Source: Enchytraeus crypticus (Eukaryota; Annelida; Clitellata; Enchytraeida; Enchytraeidae). From it: DNA of 64,000 nucleotides. The notes below the pieces were generated by a model. That model made no database searches and was not told where the DNA came from. It worked only from the letters and a program-made list of their open reading frames with translations. A program made the position numbers and the translations under genes. The stretch spans positions 1-64,000 of the forward strand of contig CAJHZI010000409.1 of assembly GCA_905160935.1 (NCBI GenBank). Direction: 5' to 3'. Of this stretch, positions 1-11,830 are shown in pieces (the stretch's first letter is position 1; the number at the start of each line of letters is the position of its first letter).

Positions 1-178
1 CCTTTTGGCTAAGATCAAAGTGTAGTATCTGTTCTTATCAGCTTAATATCTGATACGTTCCCCATCGGGGAACTTCGATATTCAACTGATTTTTGGAACA
101 TGGTCAAGACTCAGGGGCTTGCTCCGGCTTGACCGCGGGTTGGCCCGGTATTGCAGTACCTCCGGGATCGGCTCATCA
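1..178 (+). ncRNA. U2 snRNA, copy 1 (5' end cut by window edge)
   Basis: Lacks about the first 12 bases of U2 because the window starts inside it. It keeps the branch-site pairing segment GTGTAGTATCTG, the Sm site GATTTTTGGAAC and the 3' stem-loop around TATTGCAGTACCTCC. It carries the variant GATATTCAACTG where most units have GATATTAAACTG. Confidence 0.93.
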
Positions 179-619
179 GCCCACACCAGGGCTCCATGAA
201 ATTCGGTATGCAGTGTGAGATGGGCAGAATGCTGGAGAAATCGATATGGCGATCATTTAAATTCCATTTTCTCCGTTAGAACTCACTAAATGCTTCAATA
301 GTGAAGTGCGCATGTTCTTCAGCACCTGACCGCAGCAGTTACCGTCAGATGTACAGATGGCAGCATTATAGCAATATTCATGCTGTTCCGCAGATGGCAG
401 TACGGGCAACTGCCGTCAGTTCGACAGATGACAGCAGTATATTCGAGTCTTGCATTTATTTTCATAAAAGCACTTTATTGGAACAATAACTTGGAGCAAT
501 TGACTGCCGAGTGGGTTTGCCGACTAAGCAACTGCTTGCCAAGACCGTCTGCCGGTGCCATTGGCATTTCACTGCCTGCCGTAGTAGCAAAGCAGATTGC
601 TAATTTTACTGCAATTTAA

Positions 620-639
620 TTAACACCATCGAATTGAGC
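620..639 (+). promoter_or_regulatory. Candidate proximal sequence element of U2 (repeated in every unit)
   Basis: The 20 bases starting TTAACACCATCG begin exactly 60 bp upstream of the U2 5' end, where animal snRNA genes carry a PSE. The solitary U2 gene at 53434-53623 has TTATACCACTCG starting at the same -60 position, although the two upstream regions are otherwise unrelated. The assignment rests on position and this partial match. Confidence 0.5.
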
Positions 640-679
640 CGGAATTTCTCATTTTGGAGAGCTCTTTCCGTTCCTTGCT

Positions 680-869
680 ATCGCTTCTCGGCCTTTTGGC
701 TAAGATCAAAGTGTAGTATCTGTTCTTATCAGCTTAATATCTGATACGTTCCCCATCGGGGAACTTCGATATTAAACTGATTTTTGGAACATGGTCAAGA
801 CTCAGGGGCTTGCTCCGGCTTGACCGCGGGTTGGCCCGGTATTGCAGTACCTCCGGGATCGGCTCATCA
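680..869 (+). ncRNA. U2 snRNA, copy 2
   Basis: Full-length U2, the snRNA that pairs with the intron branch site. The 5' end ATCGCTTCTCGGCC is as in other animals, the branch-pairing segment is GTGTAGTATCTG, the Sm site is ATTTTTGG, and the 3' stem-loop contains TATTGCAGTACCTCC. The mature 3' end near CTCATCA is set by comparison with vertebrate U2 and with the solitary copy at 53434-53623; the exact last base is uncertain. Confidence 0.97.
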
Positions 870-900
870 GCCCACACCAGGGCTCCATGAAAGTCGGTAT
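869..900 (+). promoter_or_regulatory. Candidate U2 3'-end signal (hairpin plus 3'-box-like motif)
   Basis: Just past the mature 3' end, AGCCC and GGGCT can pair around a 6-base loop, followed by TCCATGAAAG. The solitary U2 gene has a different but equally paired hairpin (CCCCT/AGGGG) followed by TCCATCAGAAA. The shared layout of hairpin, TCCAT and GAAA suggests a 3'-box-type processing signal. It recurs in each array unit. Confidence 0.45.
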
Positions 901-1370
901 GCAGTGTGAGATGGGCAGAATGCTGGAGAAATCGATATGGCGATCATTTAAATTCCATTTTCTCCGTTAGAACTCACTAAATGCTTCAATAGTGAAGTGC
1001 GCATGCTCTTCAGCACCTGACCGCAGCAGTTACCGTCAGATGGACAGATGGCAGCATTATAGCAATATTCATGCTGTTCCGCAGATGGCAGTACGGGCAA
1101 CTGCCGTCAGTTCGACAGATGACAGCAGTATATTCGAGTCTTGCATTTATTTTCATAAAAGCACTTTATTGTAACAATAACTTGGAGCAATTGAATGCCG
1201 AGTGGGTTTGCCGACTAAGCAACTGCTTGCCAAGACCGTCTGCCGGTGCCATTGGCATTTCACTGCCTGCCGTAGTAGCAAAGCAGATTGCTAATTTTAC
1301 TGCAATTTAATTAACACCATCGAATTGAGCCGGAATTTCTCATTTTGGAGAGCTCTTTCCGTTCCTTGCT

Positions 1371-1560
1371 ATCGCTTCTCGGCCTTTTGGCTAAGATCAA
1401 AGTGTAGTATCTGTTCTTATCAGCTTAATATCTGATACGTTCCCCATCGGGGAACTTCGATATTCAACTGATTTTTGGAACATGGTCAAGACTCAGGGGC
1501 TTGCTCCGGCTTGACCGCGGGTTGGCCCGGTATTGCAGTACCTCCGGGATCGGCTCATCA
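1371..1560 (+). ncRNA. U2 snRNA, copy 3
   Basis: Full-length, with the same GATATTCAACTG variant as copy 1 just before the Sm site. Otherwise identical in the main motifs. Confidence 0.96.
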
Positions 1561-2061
1561 GCCCACACCAGGGCTCCATGAAATTCGGTATGCAGTGTGA
1601 GATGGGCAGAATGCTGGAGAAATCGATATGGCGATCATTTAAATTCCATTTTCTCCGTTAGAACTCACTAAATGCTTCAATAGTGAAGTGCGCATGTTCT
1701 TCAGCACCTACCGCAGCAGTTAACCGTCAATGGACAGTGGCATCATTATAGCAATTTTCCTGCTGTTCCCGCAATGGCAGTACGGTCAACTGCCGTCAGT
1801 TCGAACAGAGATGACAGATTATATTCGAGGTCTTGCATTTTTTCATACAAGCATTTATTTGGAACATACTTGAGCATTGGTAATGCCGTTGGTTTGCCCG
1901 ACTAAGCCTTGCTTCTGCTTGCCAATACCGTCTGCGGTGCCAGTTGGGCATTCACTGCCTGCCGTATATACAAAGCATATTGGCCAAGGTTTACTGCATT
2001 AATTAACCCATCGAATTTGAGCCGGAATTTCTCAGTTTTGGAGGAGCTCTTCGTCCTTGCT

Positions 2062-2258
2062 ATCGTTTTATCTATCTTCGGCCTTTTTGGCTAAGATCCA
2101 GTGGTAATTATCTGTTCTTATCAGCTTCAGATCTGCTACTTTCCCCATCGGGGAACGTCGATATTAAACTGATTTTGGAACATGGTCAAACTCAGGGGTC
2201 TGCCTCCGCGAAACCGCGGTGTTGGCCCGGTATGCAGTACCTCCGGGATCGCTCATCA
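2062..2258 (+). ncRNA. U2 snRNA, copy 4 (many small indels, probably poor assembly)
   Basis: Recognisable over its whole length but with scattered one- to few-base insertions, deletions and substitutions, including in the 5' end and the branch-pairing segment. The noise starts in the preceding spacer near 1700 and stops inside the gene region near 2250, so it does not follow repeat borders. That favours uncorrected sequence over a decayed gene. Confidence 0.75.
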
Positions 2259-2759
2259 GCCCACACCAGGGCTCCATGAAAGTCGGTATGCAGTGTGAGA
2301 TGGGCAGAATGCTGGAGAAATCGATAGGGCGATCATTTAAATTCCATTTTCTCCGTTAGAACTCACTAAATGCTTCAATAGTGAAGTGCGCATGTTCTTC
2401 AGCACCTGACCGCAGCAGTTACCGTCAGATGGACAGATGGCAGCATTATAGCAATATTCATGCTGTTCCGCAGATGGCAGTACGGGCAACTGCCGTCAGT
2501 TCGACAGATGACAGCAGTATATTCGAGTCTTGCATTTATTTTCATAAAAGCACTTTATTGGAACAATAACTTGGAGCAATTGAATGCCGAGTGGGTTTGC
2601 CGACTAAGCAACTGCTTGCCAAGACCGTCTGCCGGTGCCATTGGCATTTCACTGCCTGCCGTAGTAGCAAAGCAGATTGCTAATTTTACTGCAATTTAAT
2701 TAACACCATCGAATTGAGCCGGAATTTCTCATTTTGGAGAGCTCTTTCCGTTCCTTGCT

Positions 2760-2949
2760 ATCGCTTCTCGGCCTTTTGGCTAAGATCAAAGTGTAGTATC
2801 TGTTCTTATCAGCTTAATATCTGATACGTTCCCCATCGGGGAACTTCGATATTAAACTGATTTTTGGAACATGGTCAAGACTCAGGGGCTTGCTCCGGCT
2901 TGACCGCGGGTTGGCCCGGTATTGCAGTACCTCCGGGATCGGCTCATCA
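2760..2949 (+). ncRNA. U2 snRNA, copy 5
   Basis: Full-length and clean, with the standard GATATTAAACTG form, branch-pairing segment, Sm site and 3' stem-loop. Confidence 0.97.
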
Positions 2950-3450
2950 GCCCACACCAGGGCTCCATGAAAGTCGGTATGCAGTGTGAGATGGGCAGAA
3001 TGCTGGAGAAATCGATATGGCGATCATTTAAATTCCATTTTCTCCGTTAGAACTCGCTAAATGCTTCAATAGTGAAGTGCGCATGTTCTTCAGCACCTGA
3101 CCGCAGCAGTTACCGTCAGATGGACAGATGGCAGCATTATAGCAATATTCATGCTGTTCCGCAGATGGCAGTACGGGCAACTGCCGTCAGTTCGACAGAT
3201 GACAGCAGTATATTCGAGTCTTGCATTTATTTTCATAAAAGCACTTTATTGGAACAATAACTTGGAGCAATTGAATGCCGAGTGGGTTTGCCGACTAAGC
3301 AACTGCTTGCCAAGACCGTCTGCCGGTGCCATTGGCATTTCACTGCCTGCCGTAGTAGCAAAGCAGATTGCTAATTTTACTGCAATTTAATTAACACCAT
3401 CGAATTGAGCCGGAATTTCTCATTTTGGAGAGCTCTTTCCGTTCCTTGCT

Positions 3451-3640
3451 ATCGCTTCTCGGCCTTTTGGCTAAGATCAAAGTGTAGTATCTGTTCTTAT
3501 CAGCTTAATATCTGATACGTTCCCCATCGGGGAACTTCGATATTAAACTGATTTTTGGAACATGGTCAAGACTCAGGGGCTTGCTCCGGCTTGACCGCGG
3601 GTTGGCCCGGTATTGCAGTACCTCCGGGATCGGCTCATCA
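3451..3640 (+). ncRNA. U2 snRNA, copy 6
   Basis: Full-length and clean, exactly 691 bp after copy 5. Confidence 0.97.
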
Positions 3641-4141
3641 GCCCACACCAGGGCTCCATGAAAGTCGGTATGCAGTGTGAGATGGGCAGAATGCTGGAGA
3701 AATCGATATGGCGATCATTTAAATTCCATTTTCTCCGTTAGAACTCACTAAATGCTTCAATAGTGAAGTGCGCATGTTCTTCAGCACCTGACCGCAGCAG
3801 TTACCGTCAGATGGACAGATGGCAGCATTATAGCAATATTCATGCTGTTCCGCAGATGGCAGTACGGGCAACTGCCGTCAGTTCGACAGATGACAGCAGT
3901 ATATTCGAGTCTTGCATTTATTTTCATAAAAGCACTTTATTGGAACAATAACTTGGAGCAATTGAATGCCGAGTGGGTTTGCCGACTAAGCAACTGCTTG
4001 CCAAGACCGTCTGCCGGTGCCATTGGCATTTCACTGCCTGCCGTAGTAGCAAAGCAGATTGCTAATTTTACTGCAATTTAATTAACACCATCGAATTGAG
4101 CCGGAATTTCTCATTTTGGAGAGCTCTTTCCGTTCCTTGCT

Positions 4142-4331
4142 ATCGCTTCTCGGCCTTTTGGCTAAGATCAAAGTGTAGTATCTGTTCTTATCAGCTTAAT
4201 ATCTGATACGTTCCCCATCGGGGAACTTCGATATTAAACTGATTTTTGGAACATGGTCAAGACTCAGGGGCTTGCTCCGGCTTGACCGCGGGTTGGCCCG
4301 GTATTGCAGTACCTCCGGGATCGGCTCATCA
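4142..4331 (+). ncRNA. U2 snRNA, copy 7
   Basis: Full-length and clean, exactly 691 bp after copy 6. Confidence 0.97.
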
Positions 4332-4832
4332 GCCCACACCAGGGCTCCATGAAAGTCGGTATGCAGTGTGAGATGGGCAGAATGCTGGAGAAATCGATAG
4401 GGCGATCATTTAAATTCCATTTTCTCCGTTAGAACTCACTAAATGCTTCAATAGTGAAGTGCGCATGTTCTTCAGCACCTGACCGCAGCAGTTACCGTCA
4501 GATGGACAGATGGCAGCATTATAGCAATATTCATGCTGTTCCGCAGATGGCAGTACGGGCAAATGCCGTCAGTTCGACAGATGACAGCAGTATATTCGAG
4601 TCTTGCATTTATTTTCATAAAAGCACTTTATTGGAACAATAACTTGGAGCAATTGAATGCCGAGTGGGTTTGCCGACTAAGCAACTGCTTGCCAAGACCG
4701 TCTGCCGGTGCCATTGGCATTTCACTGCCTGCCGTAGTAGCAAAGCAGATTGCTAATTTTACTGCAATTTAATTAACACCATCGAATTGAGCCGGAATTT
4801 CTCATTTTGGAGAGCTCTTTCCGTTCCTTGCT

Positions 4833-5022
4833 ATCGCTTCTCGGCCTTTTGGCTAAGATCAAAGTGTAGTATCTGTTCTTATCAGCTTAATATCTGATAC
4901 GTTCCCCATCGGGGAACTTCGATATTAACCTGATTTTTGGAACATGGTCAAGACTCAGGGGCTTGCTCCGGCTTGACCGCGGGTTGGCCCGGTATTGCAG
5001 TACCTCCGGGATCGGCTCATCA
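4833..5022 (+). ncRNA. U2 snRNA, copy 8
   Basis: Full-length, with the variant GATATTAACCTG before the Sm site. Its downstream spacer from about 5120 is in a noisy patch. Confidence 0.96.
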
Positions 5023-5524
5023 GCCCACACCAGGGCTCCATGAAAGTCGGTATGCAGTGTGAGATGGGCAGAATGCTGGAGAAATCGATATGGCGATCAT
5101 TTAAATTCCATTTTCTCCGTTAGAAACTCACTAATGCTTCCAATAGTGAAGGGGCATGTTTCTGCAGCACCTGACCGAAGCAGTTACCGTCTAGATGGAC
5201 AGATGGCAGCAAGTTCGAAATATTCTGCTGTTCCGCAAGATGGCAGTAGGGCCACTGCCGTCAGTTCGGACAGATGAAAGCGTATATTGAGTCTTGTACA
5301 TTTATTTTCATAAAAGCACTTTATTGGAACAATAACGGAGCAATGAATGCGAGTGGGTTTGCCGGACTAAACAAGCTGATTGCCAAGACCGTATGCCGGT
5401 GTGCAATTGCATCAATACGCCCCTCGTAGTCAAGCAAAGCAGATTGCTTAATTTACTGCCAAGTTAAGTAACACCATCAATGAGCCGGAATTTCATCATT
5501 TGGAGAGCTCTTTCCGTCCTTGCT

Positions 5525-5716
5525 ATCGAATTCTCGGCCTTTTGGTAAGATCAAAGTGTAGTCTGGTTCTTATCAGCTTAATATATTGAACGTTCCCCAT
5601 CGGGGGGGAAACTTCGATATTAAAATGATTTTTGGACAATGGTCAGACTCAGGGGCTTGCTCCGGCTTGACCGCGGGTTGGCCCGGTATTGCAGTACCTC
5701 CGGGATCGGCTCATCA
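5525..5716 (+). ncRNA. U2 snRNA, copy 9 (indels in 5' half)
   Basis: The 5' half has scattered indels (extra bases after ATCG, an expanded G run, altered branch-pairing segment). The 3' half from about 5650 is clean. The change of quality inside the gene points to assembly error. Confidence 0.78.
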
Positions 5717-6217
5717 GCCCACACCAGGGCTCCATGAAAGGCGGTATGCAGTGTGAGATGGGCAGAATGCTGGAGAAATCGATATGGCGATCATTTAAAT
5801 TCCATTTTCTCCGTTAGAACTCACTAAAGGCTTCAATAGTGAAGTGCGCATGTTCTTCAGCACCTGACCGCAGCAGTTACCGTCAGATGGACAGATGGCA
5901 GCATTATAGCAATATTCATGCTGTTCCGCAGATGGCAGTACGGGCAACTGCCGTCAGTTCGACAGATGACAGCAGTATATTCGAGTCTTGCATTTATTTT
6001 CATAAGAGCACTTTATTGGAACAATAACTTGGAGCAATTGAATGCCGAGTGGGTTTGCCGACTAAGCAACTGCTTGCCAAGACCGTCTGCCGGTGCCATT
6101 GGCATTTCACTGCCTGCCGTAGTAGCAAAGCAGATTGCTAATTTTACTGCAATTTAATTAACACCATCGAATTGAGCGGGAATTTCTCATTTTGGAGAGC
6201 TCTTTCCGTTCCTTGCT

Positions 6218-6407
6218 ATCGCTTCTCGGCCTTTTGGCTAAGATCAAAGTGTAGTATCTGTTCTTATCAGCTTAATATCTGATACGTTCCCCATCGGGGA
6301 ACTTCGATATTAAACTGATTTTTGGAACATGGTCAAGACTCATGGGCTTGCTCCGGCTTGACCGCGGGTTGGCCCGGTATTGCAGTACCTCCGGGATCGG
6401 CTCATCA
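6218..6407 (+). ncRNA. U2 snRNA, copy 10
   Basis: Full-length, with one visible difference, GACTCATGGG for GACTCAGGGG, in the 3' half. Confidence 0.96.
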
Positions 6408-6900
6408 GCCCACACCAGGGCTCCATGAAAGTCGGTATGCAGTGTGAGATGGGCAGAATGCTGGAGAAAGCGATATGGCGATCATTTAAATTCCATTTTC
6501 TCCGTTAGAACTCACTAAATGCTTCAATAGTGAAGTGCGCATGTTCTTCAGCACCTGACCGCAGCAGTTACCGTCAGATGGACAGATGGCAGCATTATAG
6601 CAATATTCATGCTGTTCCGCAGATGGGAGTACGGGCAACTGCCGTCAGTTCGACAGATGACAGCAGTATATTCGAGTCTTGCATTTATTTTCATAAAAGC
6701 ACTTTATTGGAACAATAACTTGGAGCAATTGAATGCCGAGTGGGTTTGCCGACTAAGCAACTGCTTGCCAAGACCGTCTGCCTGTGCCATTGGCATTCAC
6801 TGCCTGCGTGAGTAGCAAGCAGATTGCTAATTTTACTGCATTAATAACCCATCGAATTGAGCCGGCATTTCTCATTTTGGAGACCTTTCCGTTTCCTTCT

Positions 6901-7078
6901 ATCGCTTCTCGCTTTTGGCTACATCAGTGTGTATCTGTTTCTTATCAGCTTTAATCTCCTGATACGTTCCCCATCGGGAACTTCGATATTAACCTGATTT
7001 TGGAACTGGTCAAGACTCAGGCTTTGCTCCGGCTACCGCGGGTTGCCCGGTATGGCAGTACCTCCGGATCGGCTATCA
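6901..7078 (+). ncRNA. U2 snRNA, copy 11 (many small deletions)
   Basis: Mostly shortened by single-base losses throughout, about 178 bp against 190. It lies in the noisy patch of about 6780-7090. Either an assembly artefact or a decayed copy. Confidence 0.72.
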
Positions 7079-7575
7079 GCCCCCACCAGGGCTCCATGAA
7101 ATCGGTATGCAGTGTGAGATGGGCAGAATGCTGGAGAAATCGATATGGCGATCATTTAAATTCCATTTTCTCCGTTAGAACTCACTAAATGCTTCAATAG
7201 TGACGTGCGCATGTTCTTCAGCACCTGACCGCAGCAGTTACCGTCAGATGGACAGATGGCAGCATTATAGCAATATTCATGCTGTTCCGCAGATGGCAGT
7301 ACGGGCAACTACCGTCAGTTCGACAGATGACAGCAGTATATTCGAGTCTTGCATTTATTTTCATAAAAACACCTTCTTGGAACAATAACTTGGAGCAATT
7401 GAATGCCGAGTGGGTTTGTCGACTAAGCAACTGCTTGCCAAGACCGGCCTTCCGGTGCCATTGGATTTCCCTTGCCTGCCGTAGTATGCAAAGCAATTGC
7501 TAATGTTCCTGCAATTTAATTAACAACCATCGAATGCGAATTTCTCCATTTTGGAGAGCTCTTTCCGTCCTTGCT

Positions 7576-7758
7576 ATCGCTTACGGCCTTTTGGCTAGAT
7601 CAAAGTGTAGTATCTGGTTCTTCCAGCTTAATATCTGATCTTCCCCATCGGGAACTTCTATATTAACTGATTTTTTGGAACATTTCAAGACTCAGTGGCT
7701 TGCTCCGGCTGGACCGCGGGTTTGGCCCGGTATGCAGTACCCCGGATTCGGCTCATCA
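7576..7758 (+). ncRNA. U2 snRNA, copy 12 (many small deletions)
   Basis: Recognisable along its whole length but with single-base losses in the 5' end, the stem after the branch-pairing segment and the 3' stem-loop. It is part of the noisy patch of about 7440-7770. Confidence 0.72.
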
Positions 7759-8256
7759 CCACACCAGGCTCCATGAAAGTCGGTATGCAGTGTGAGATGG
7801 GCAGAATGCTGGAGAAATCGATATGGCGATCATTTAAATTCCATTTTCTCCGTTAGAACTCACTAAATGCTTCAATAGTGAAGTGCGCATGTTCTTCAGC
7901 ACCTGACCGCAGCAGTTACCGCCAGATGGACAGATGGCAGCATTATAGCAATATTCATGCTGTTCCGCAGATGGCAGTACGGGCAACTGCCGTCAGTTCG
8001 ACAGATGACAGCAGTATATTCGAGTCTTGCATTTATTTTCATAAAAGCACTTTATTGGAACAATAACTTGGAGCAATTGAATGCCGAGTGGGTTTGCCGA
8101 CTAAGCAACTGCTTGCCAAGACCGTCTGCCGGTGCCCTTGGCATTTCACTGCCTGCCGTAGTAGCAAAGCAGATTGCTAATTTTACTGCAATTTAATTAA
8201 CACCATCGAATTGAGCCGGAATTTCTCATGTTGGAGAGCTCTTTCCGTTCCTTGCT

Positions 8257-8432
8257 ATCGCTTCTCGGCCTTTTGGCTAAGATCAAAGTGTAGTATCTGT
8301 TCTTATCAGCTTAATATCGATACGTTCCCATCGGGAACTTCGATATAAACTGATTTGGACTGGTCAAGACTCATGGGGCTTGCTCCGGCTTGACGCGGTT
8401 GGCCGGTATGGCGCCTCCGGGATCGGCTCATC
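8257..8432 (+). ncRNA. U2 snRNA, copy 13 (3' half degraded)
   Basis: The first 60 bases are clean. After about 8315, indels accumulate through the Sm region and 3' stem-loop and continue in the spacer to about 8720. Confidence 0.75.
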
Positions 8433-8914
8433 CCCACACCAGGGCTCCTGAAGTCGGTAAGGGGCATGTGATGGGCAGACTGCTGAGAAAATCCTATGGC
8501 GATCATTTAAATTCCATTTTCTCCGTTAGAACTCCTAAGGCGTCAATAGTTAGTGCGCATGTTCCTTCAGCACCTGACCGCGCAGTTACCGTCGTGGACA
8601 GATGGCAGCATTATCCAATATTCATGCTGTTCCGCAGATGGCAGTACGGCACTGCCGTCTTCGCAGAGTACAGCAGTTATATTCGAGTCTTTCATTTATT
8701 GCATAAAAGCCTTAGGAACAATAACTTGGATCAATTGAATGCCGATTGGGTTTGCCGACTAAGCAACTGCTTGCCAAGACCGTCTGCCGGTGCCATTGGC
8801 ATTTCACTGCCTGCCGTAGTATCAAAGCAGATTGCTAATTTTACTGCAATTTAATTAACACCATCGAATTGAGCCGGAATTTCTCATTTTGGAGAGCTCT
8901 TTCCGTTCCTTGCT

Positions 8915-9104
8915 ATCGCTTCTCGGCCTTTTGGCTAAGATCAAAGTGTAGTATCTGTTCTTATCAGCTTAATATCTGATACGTTCCCCATCGGGGAACT
9001 TCGATATTAAACTGATTTTTGGAACATTTTCAAGACTCAGGGGCTTGCTCCGGCTTGACCGCGGGTTGGCCCGGTATTGCAGTACCTCCGGGATCGGCTC
9101 ATCA
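8915..9104 (+). ncRNA. U2 snRNA, copy 14
   Basis: Full-length. It has ACATTTTCAAG for ACATGGTCAAG just after the Sm site, a change shared in part with noisy copy 12 (ACATTTCAAG). Confidence 0.96.
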
Positions 9105-9605
9105 GCCCACACCAGGGCTCCATGAAAGTCGGTATGCAGTGTGAGATGGGCAGAATGCTGGAGAAATCGATATCGCGATCATTTAAATTCCATTTTCTCC
9201 GTTAGAACTCACTAAATGCTTCAATAGTGAAGTGCGCATGTTCTTCAGCACCTGACCGCAGCAGTTACCGTCAGATGGACAGATGGCAGCATTATAGCAA
9301 TATTCATGCTGTTCCGCAGATGGCAGTACGGGCAACTGCCGTCAGTTCGACAGATGACAGCAGTATATTCGAGTCTTGCATTTATTTTCATAAAAGCACT
9401 TTATTGGAACAATAACTTGGAGCAATTGAATGCCGAGTGGGTTTGCCGACTAAGCAACTGCTTGCCACGACCGTCTGCCGGTGCCATTGGCATTTCACTG
9501 CCTGCCGTAGTAGCAAAGCAGATTGCTAATTTTACTGCAATTTAATTAACACCATCGAATTGAGCCGGAATTTCTCATTTTGGAGAGCTCTTTCCGTTCC
9601 TTGCT

Positions 9606-9795
9606 ATCGCTTCTCGGCCTCTTGGCTAAGATCAAAGTGTAGTATCTGTTCTTATCAGCTTAATATCTGATACGTGCCCCATCGGGGAACTTCGATATTA
9701 AACTGATTTTTGGAACATGGTCAAGACTCAGGGGCTTGCTCCGGCTTGACCGCGGGTTGGCCCGGTATTGCAGTACCTCCGGGATCGGCTCATCA
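9606..9795 (+). ncRNA. U2 snRNA, copy 15
   Basis: Full-length, with two private substitutions (CCTCTTGGC for CCTTTTGGC near the 5' end, and ACGTGCCCC for ACGTTCCCC). Confidence 0.95.
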
Positions 9796-10295
9796 GCCCA
9801 CACCAGGGCTCCATGAAAGTCGGTATGCAGTGTGAGATGTGCAGAATGCTGGAGAAATCGATATGGCGATCATTTAAATTCCATTTTCTCCGTTAGAACT
9901 CACTAAATGCTTCAATAGTGAAGTGCGCATGTTCTTCAGCACCTGACCGCAGCAGTTACCGTCAGATGGACAGATGGCAGCATTATAGCAATATTCATGC
10001 TGTTCCGCAGATGGCAGTACGGGCAACTGCCGTCAGTTCGACAGATGACAGCAGTATATTCGGTCTTGCATTTATTTTCATAAAAGCACTTTATTGGAAC
10101 AATAACTTGGAGCAATTGAATGCCGAGTGGGTTTGCCGACTAAGCAACTGCTTGCCAAGACCGTCTGCCGGTGCCATTGGCATTTCACTGCCTGCCGTAG
10201 TAGCAAAGCAGATTGCTAATTTTACTGCAATTTAATTAACACCATCGAATTGAGCCGGAATTTCTCATTTTGGAGAGCTCTTTCCGTTCCTTGCT

Positions 10296-10485
10296 ATCGC
10301 TTCTCGGCCTTTTGGCTAAGATCAAAGTGTAGTATCTGTTCTTATCAGCTTAATATCTGATACGTTCCCCATCGGGGAACTTCGATATTAAACTGATTTT
10401 TGGAACATGGTCAAGACTCAGGGGCTTGCTCCGGCTTGACCGCGGGTTGGCCCGGTATTGCAGTACCTCCGGGATCGGCTCATCA
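10296..10485 (+). ncRNA. U2 snRNA, copy 16 (last of the array)
   Basis: Full-length and clean. Its downstream spacer runs about 250 bp before the array stops at about 10738. Confidence 0.97.
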
Positions 10486-11689
10486 GCCCACACCAGGGCT
10501 CCATGAAAGTCGGTATGCAGTGTGAGATGGGCAGAATGCTGGAGAAATCGATATGGCGATCATTTAAATTCCATTTTCTCCGTTAGAACTCACTAAATGC
10601 TTCAATAGTGAAGTGCGCATGTTCTTCAGCACCTGACCGCAGCAGTTACCGTCAGATGGACAGATGGCAGCATTATAGCAATATTCATGCTGTTCCGCAG
10701 ATGGCAGTACGGGCAACTGCCGTCAGTTCGACAGATGTCAATATGTGTATGTCGCGCGCTCTCTGATGTCTCGCTTCCATCCATACCATCAACACATGAA
10801 ACAAAGATGTCACGAATGTAGTCAGTGCTTCGCCAACCGCAGAGCTTTTAGTCATCATAGGGGCCTACTGTATGGCATTATATTATACAGTAGCCTTTCT
10901 AGAAAAGTTACCATGGAGACCCTGCACCCCCTACTAACACCAGACACTAGGGTCAGTCGGAAGTAAAATAGGAAAATGACCACCCACCGACGTGAAGAAC
11001 CATATCAAGGCTAATGCAATTCTGAACTCTTTCTCTACCAACTCTCTCCAAACCTTCCTCGTTTATAACTTGGCTAACTTGATTAAAGAATAGGCTTACT
11101 TAACCTATAAGAAAATGTGCTATGCAAATCTATCATCTATTCAAATTACAAATGCAGGTATCTGTGCTGGTACAATCTTGAAAGATTCTAAAGTAGGCCT
11201 TCAAAGCAATAATAGCAACATAACAGCAAACAACTAAACCGTTTAAAAATATTCAGCGACTTCTGAAATCAGGAGATACTAAGTCAAACTATTAGTATGG
11301 GTCAAAGAAAACACCTTTGTTTCCAGTTTGGTATGGACTGTTAACTTTTAAGCTAACTTGGTAAGAAGAATGGGTCTATATCTAAACCTGTATTGAGACC
11401 AGGAATATTTATAAAAATAGCAAATGCTGACTGCGATATCAGTGCAACAATATCGAATCCTAAAAAGAAAAGAGACATCTTGGAAAGAGTATTGAACATT
11501 TGTATACCCTACATAACAACTTAAAACAAAAAACAACTGGACTAAATATAGGCTTAAGTAATCTGCAGTACTTTCAAAGGTTCCTACTTATTCAAATAAC
11601 ACTTCAATCTTTATATGCATCAATGTTAAGATTTTCTTCAGTGCACTGCCAAGTGGCAGGTTCAAGGTACATATTAATACTCAGTTTCT

Positions 11690-11830
11690 TTTCTCGCTCC
11701 ATAAGAGCACTCCTTAGATCAACAAGTTAATTAATCCCTTCACAAAGTCTATGCCTTATCCATACCTAATGTAGCCTATTGGTTAGGAAAATGTGTCTTC
11801 CGAGGTGGTTTCCCGTTGCCTTCCTCAGTG
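11690..11830. repeat. Dispersed repeat C, copy 1
   Basis: A segment with ATCAACAAGTT, CCCTTCACAAAGTCTATGCC and GGTTTCCCGTTGCCTTCCTC. It recurs in opposite orientation at about 57545-57690 (GAGGAAGGCAACGGGAAACC) and, more diverged, near 17165-17260, 20920-21010 and 40635-40800. It has no coding capacity and its class is not recognised. Confidence 0.6.

Larger units (their letters stand above)
1..10738 (+). repeat. Tandem array of U2 snRNA gene units, period about 691 bp
   Basis: Head-to-tail units each hold a U2 snRNA gene of about 190 bp and a spacer of about 500 bp. Clean neighbouring starts are 691 bp apart (680 to 1371, 3451 to 4142, 4142 to 4833, 8915 to 9606), and clean units differ by only a few bases, so the array is strongly homogenised. 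The window opens at about base 13 of a U2 gene and the array breaks off inside a spacer at about 10738, where unrelated sequence begins. Spacer reading frames of 62 and 79 codons recur only because the DNA recurs. Tandem U2 arrays are known in vertebrates and sea urchins. Confidence 0.96.

Noticed and set aside
301-619. Recurrent 62- and 79-codon frames in the U2 spacers
   Set aside because: They overlap each other, recur only because the spacer recurs, and are not kept in frame where copies differ. No protein-like features.
2062-8432. Noisy U2 copies as true pseudogenes
   Set aside because: The noise begins and ends mid-unit and mid-gene and is mostly single-base indels, which fits poor consensus quality better than decay.
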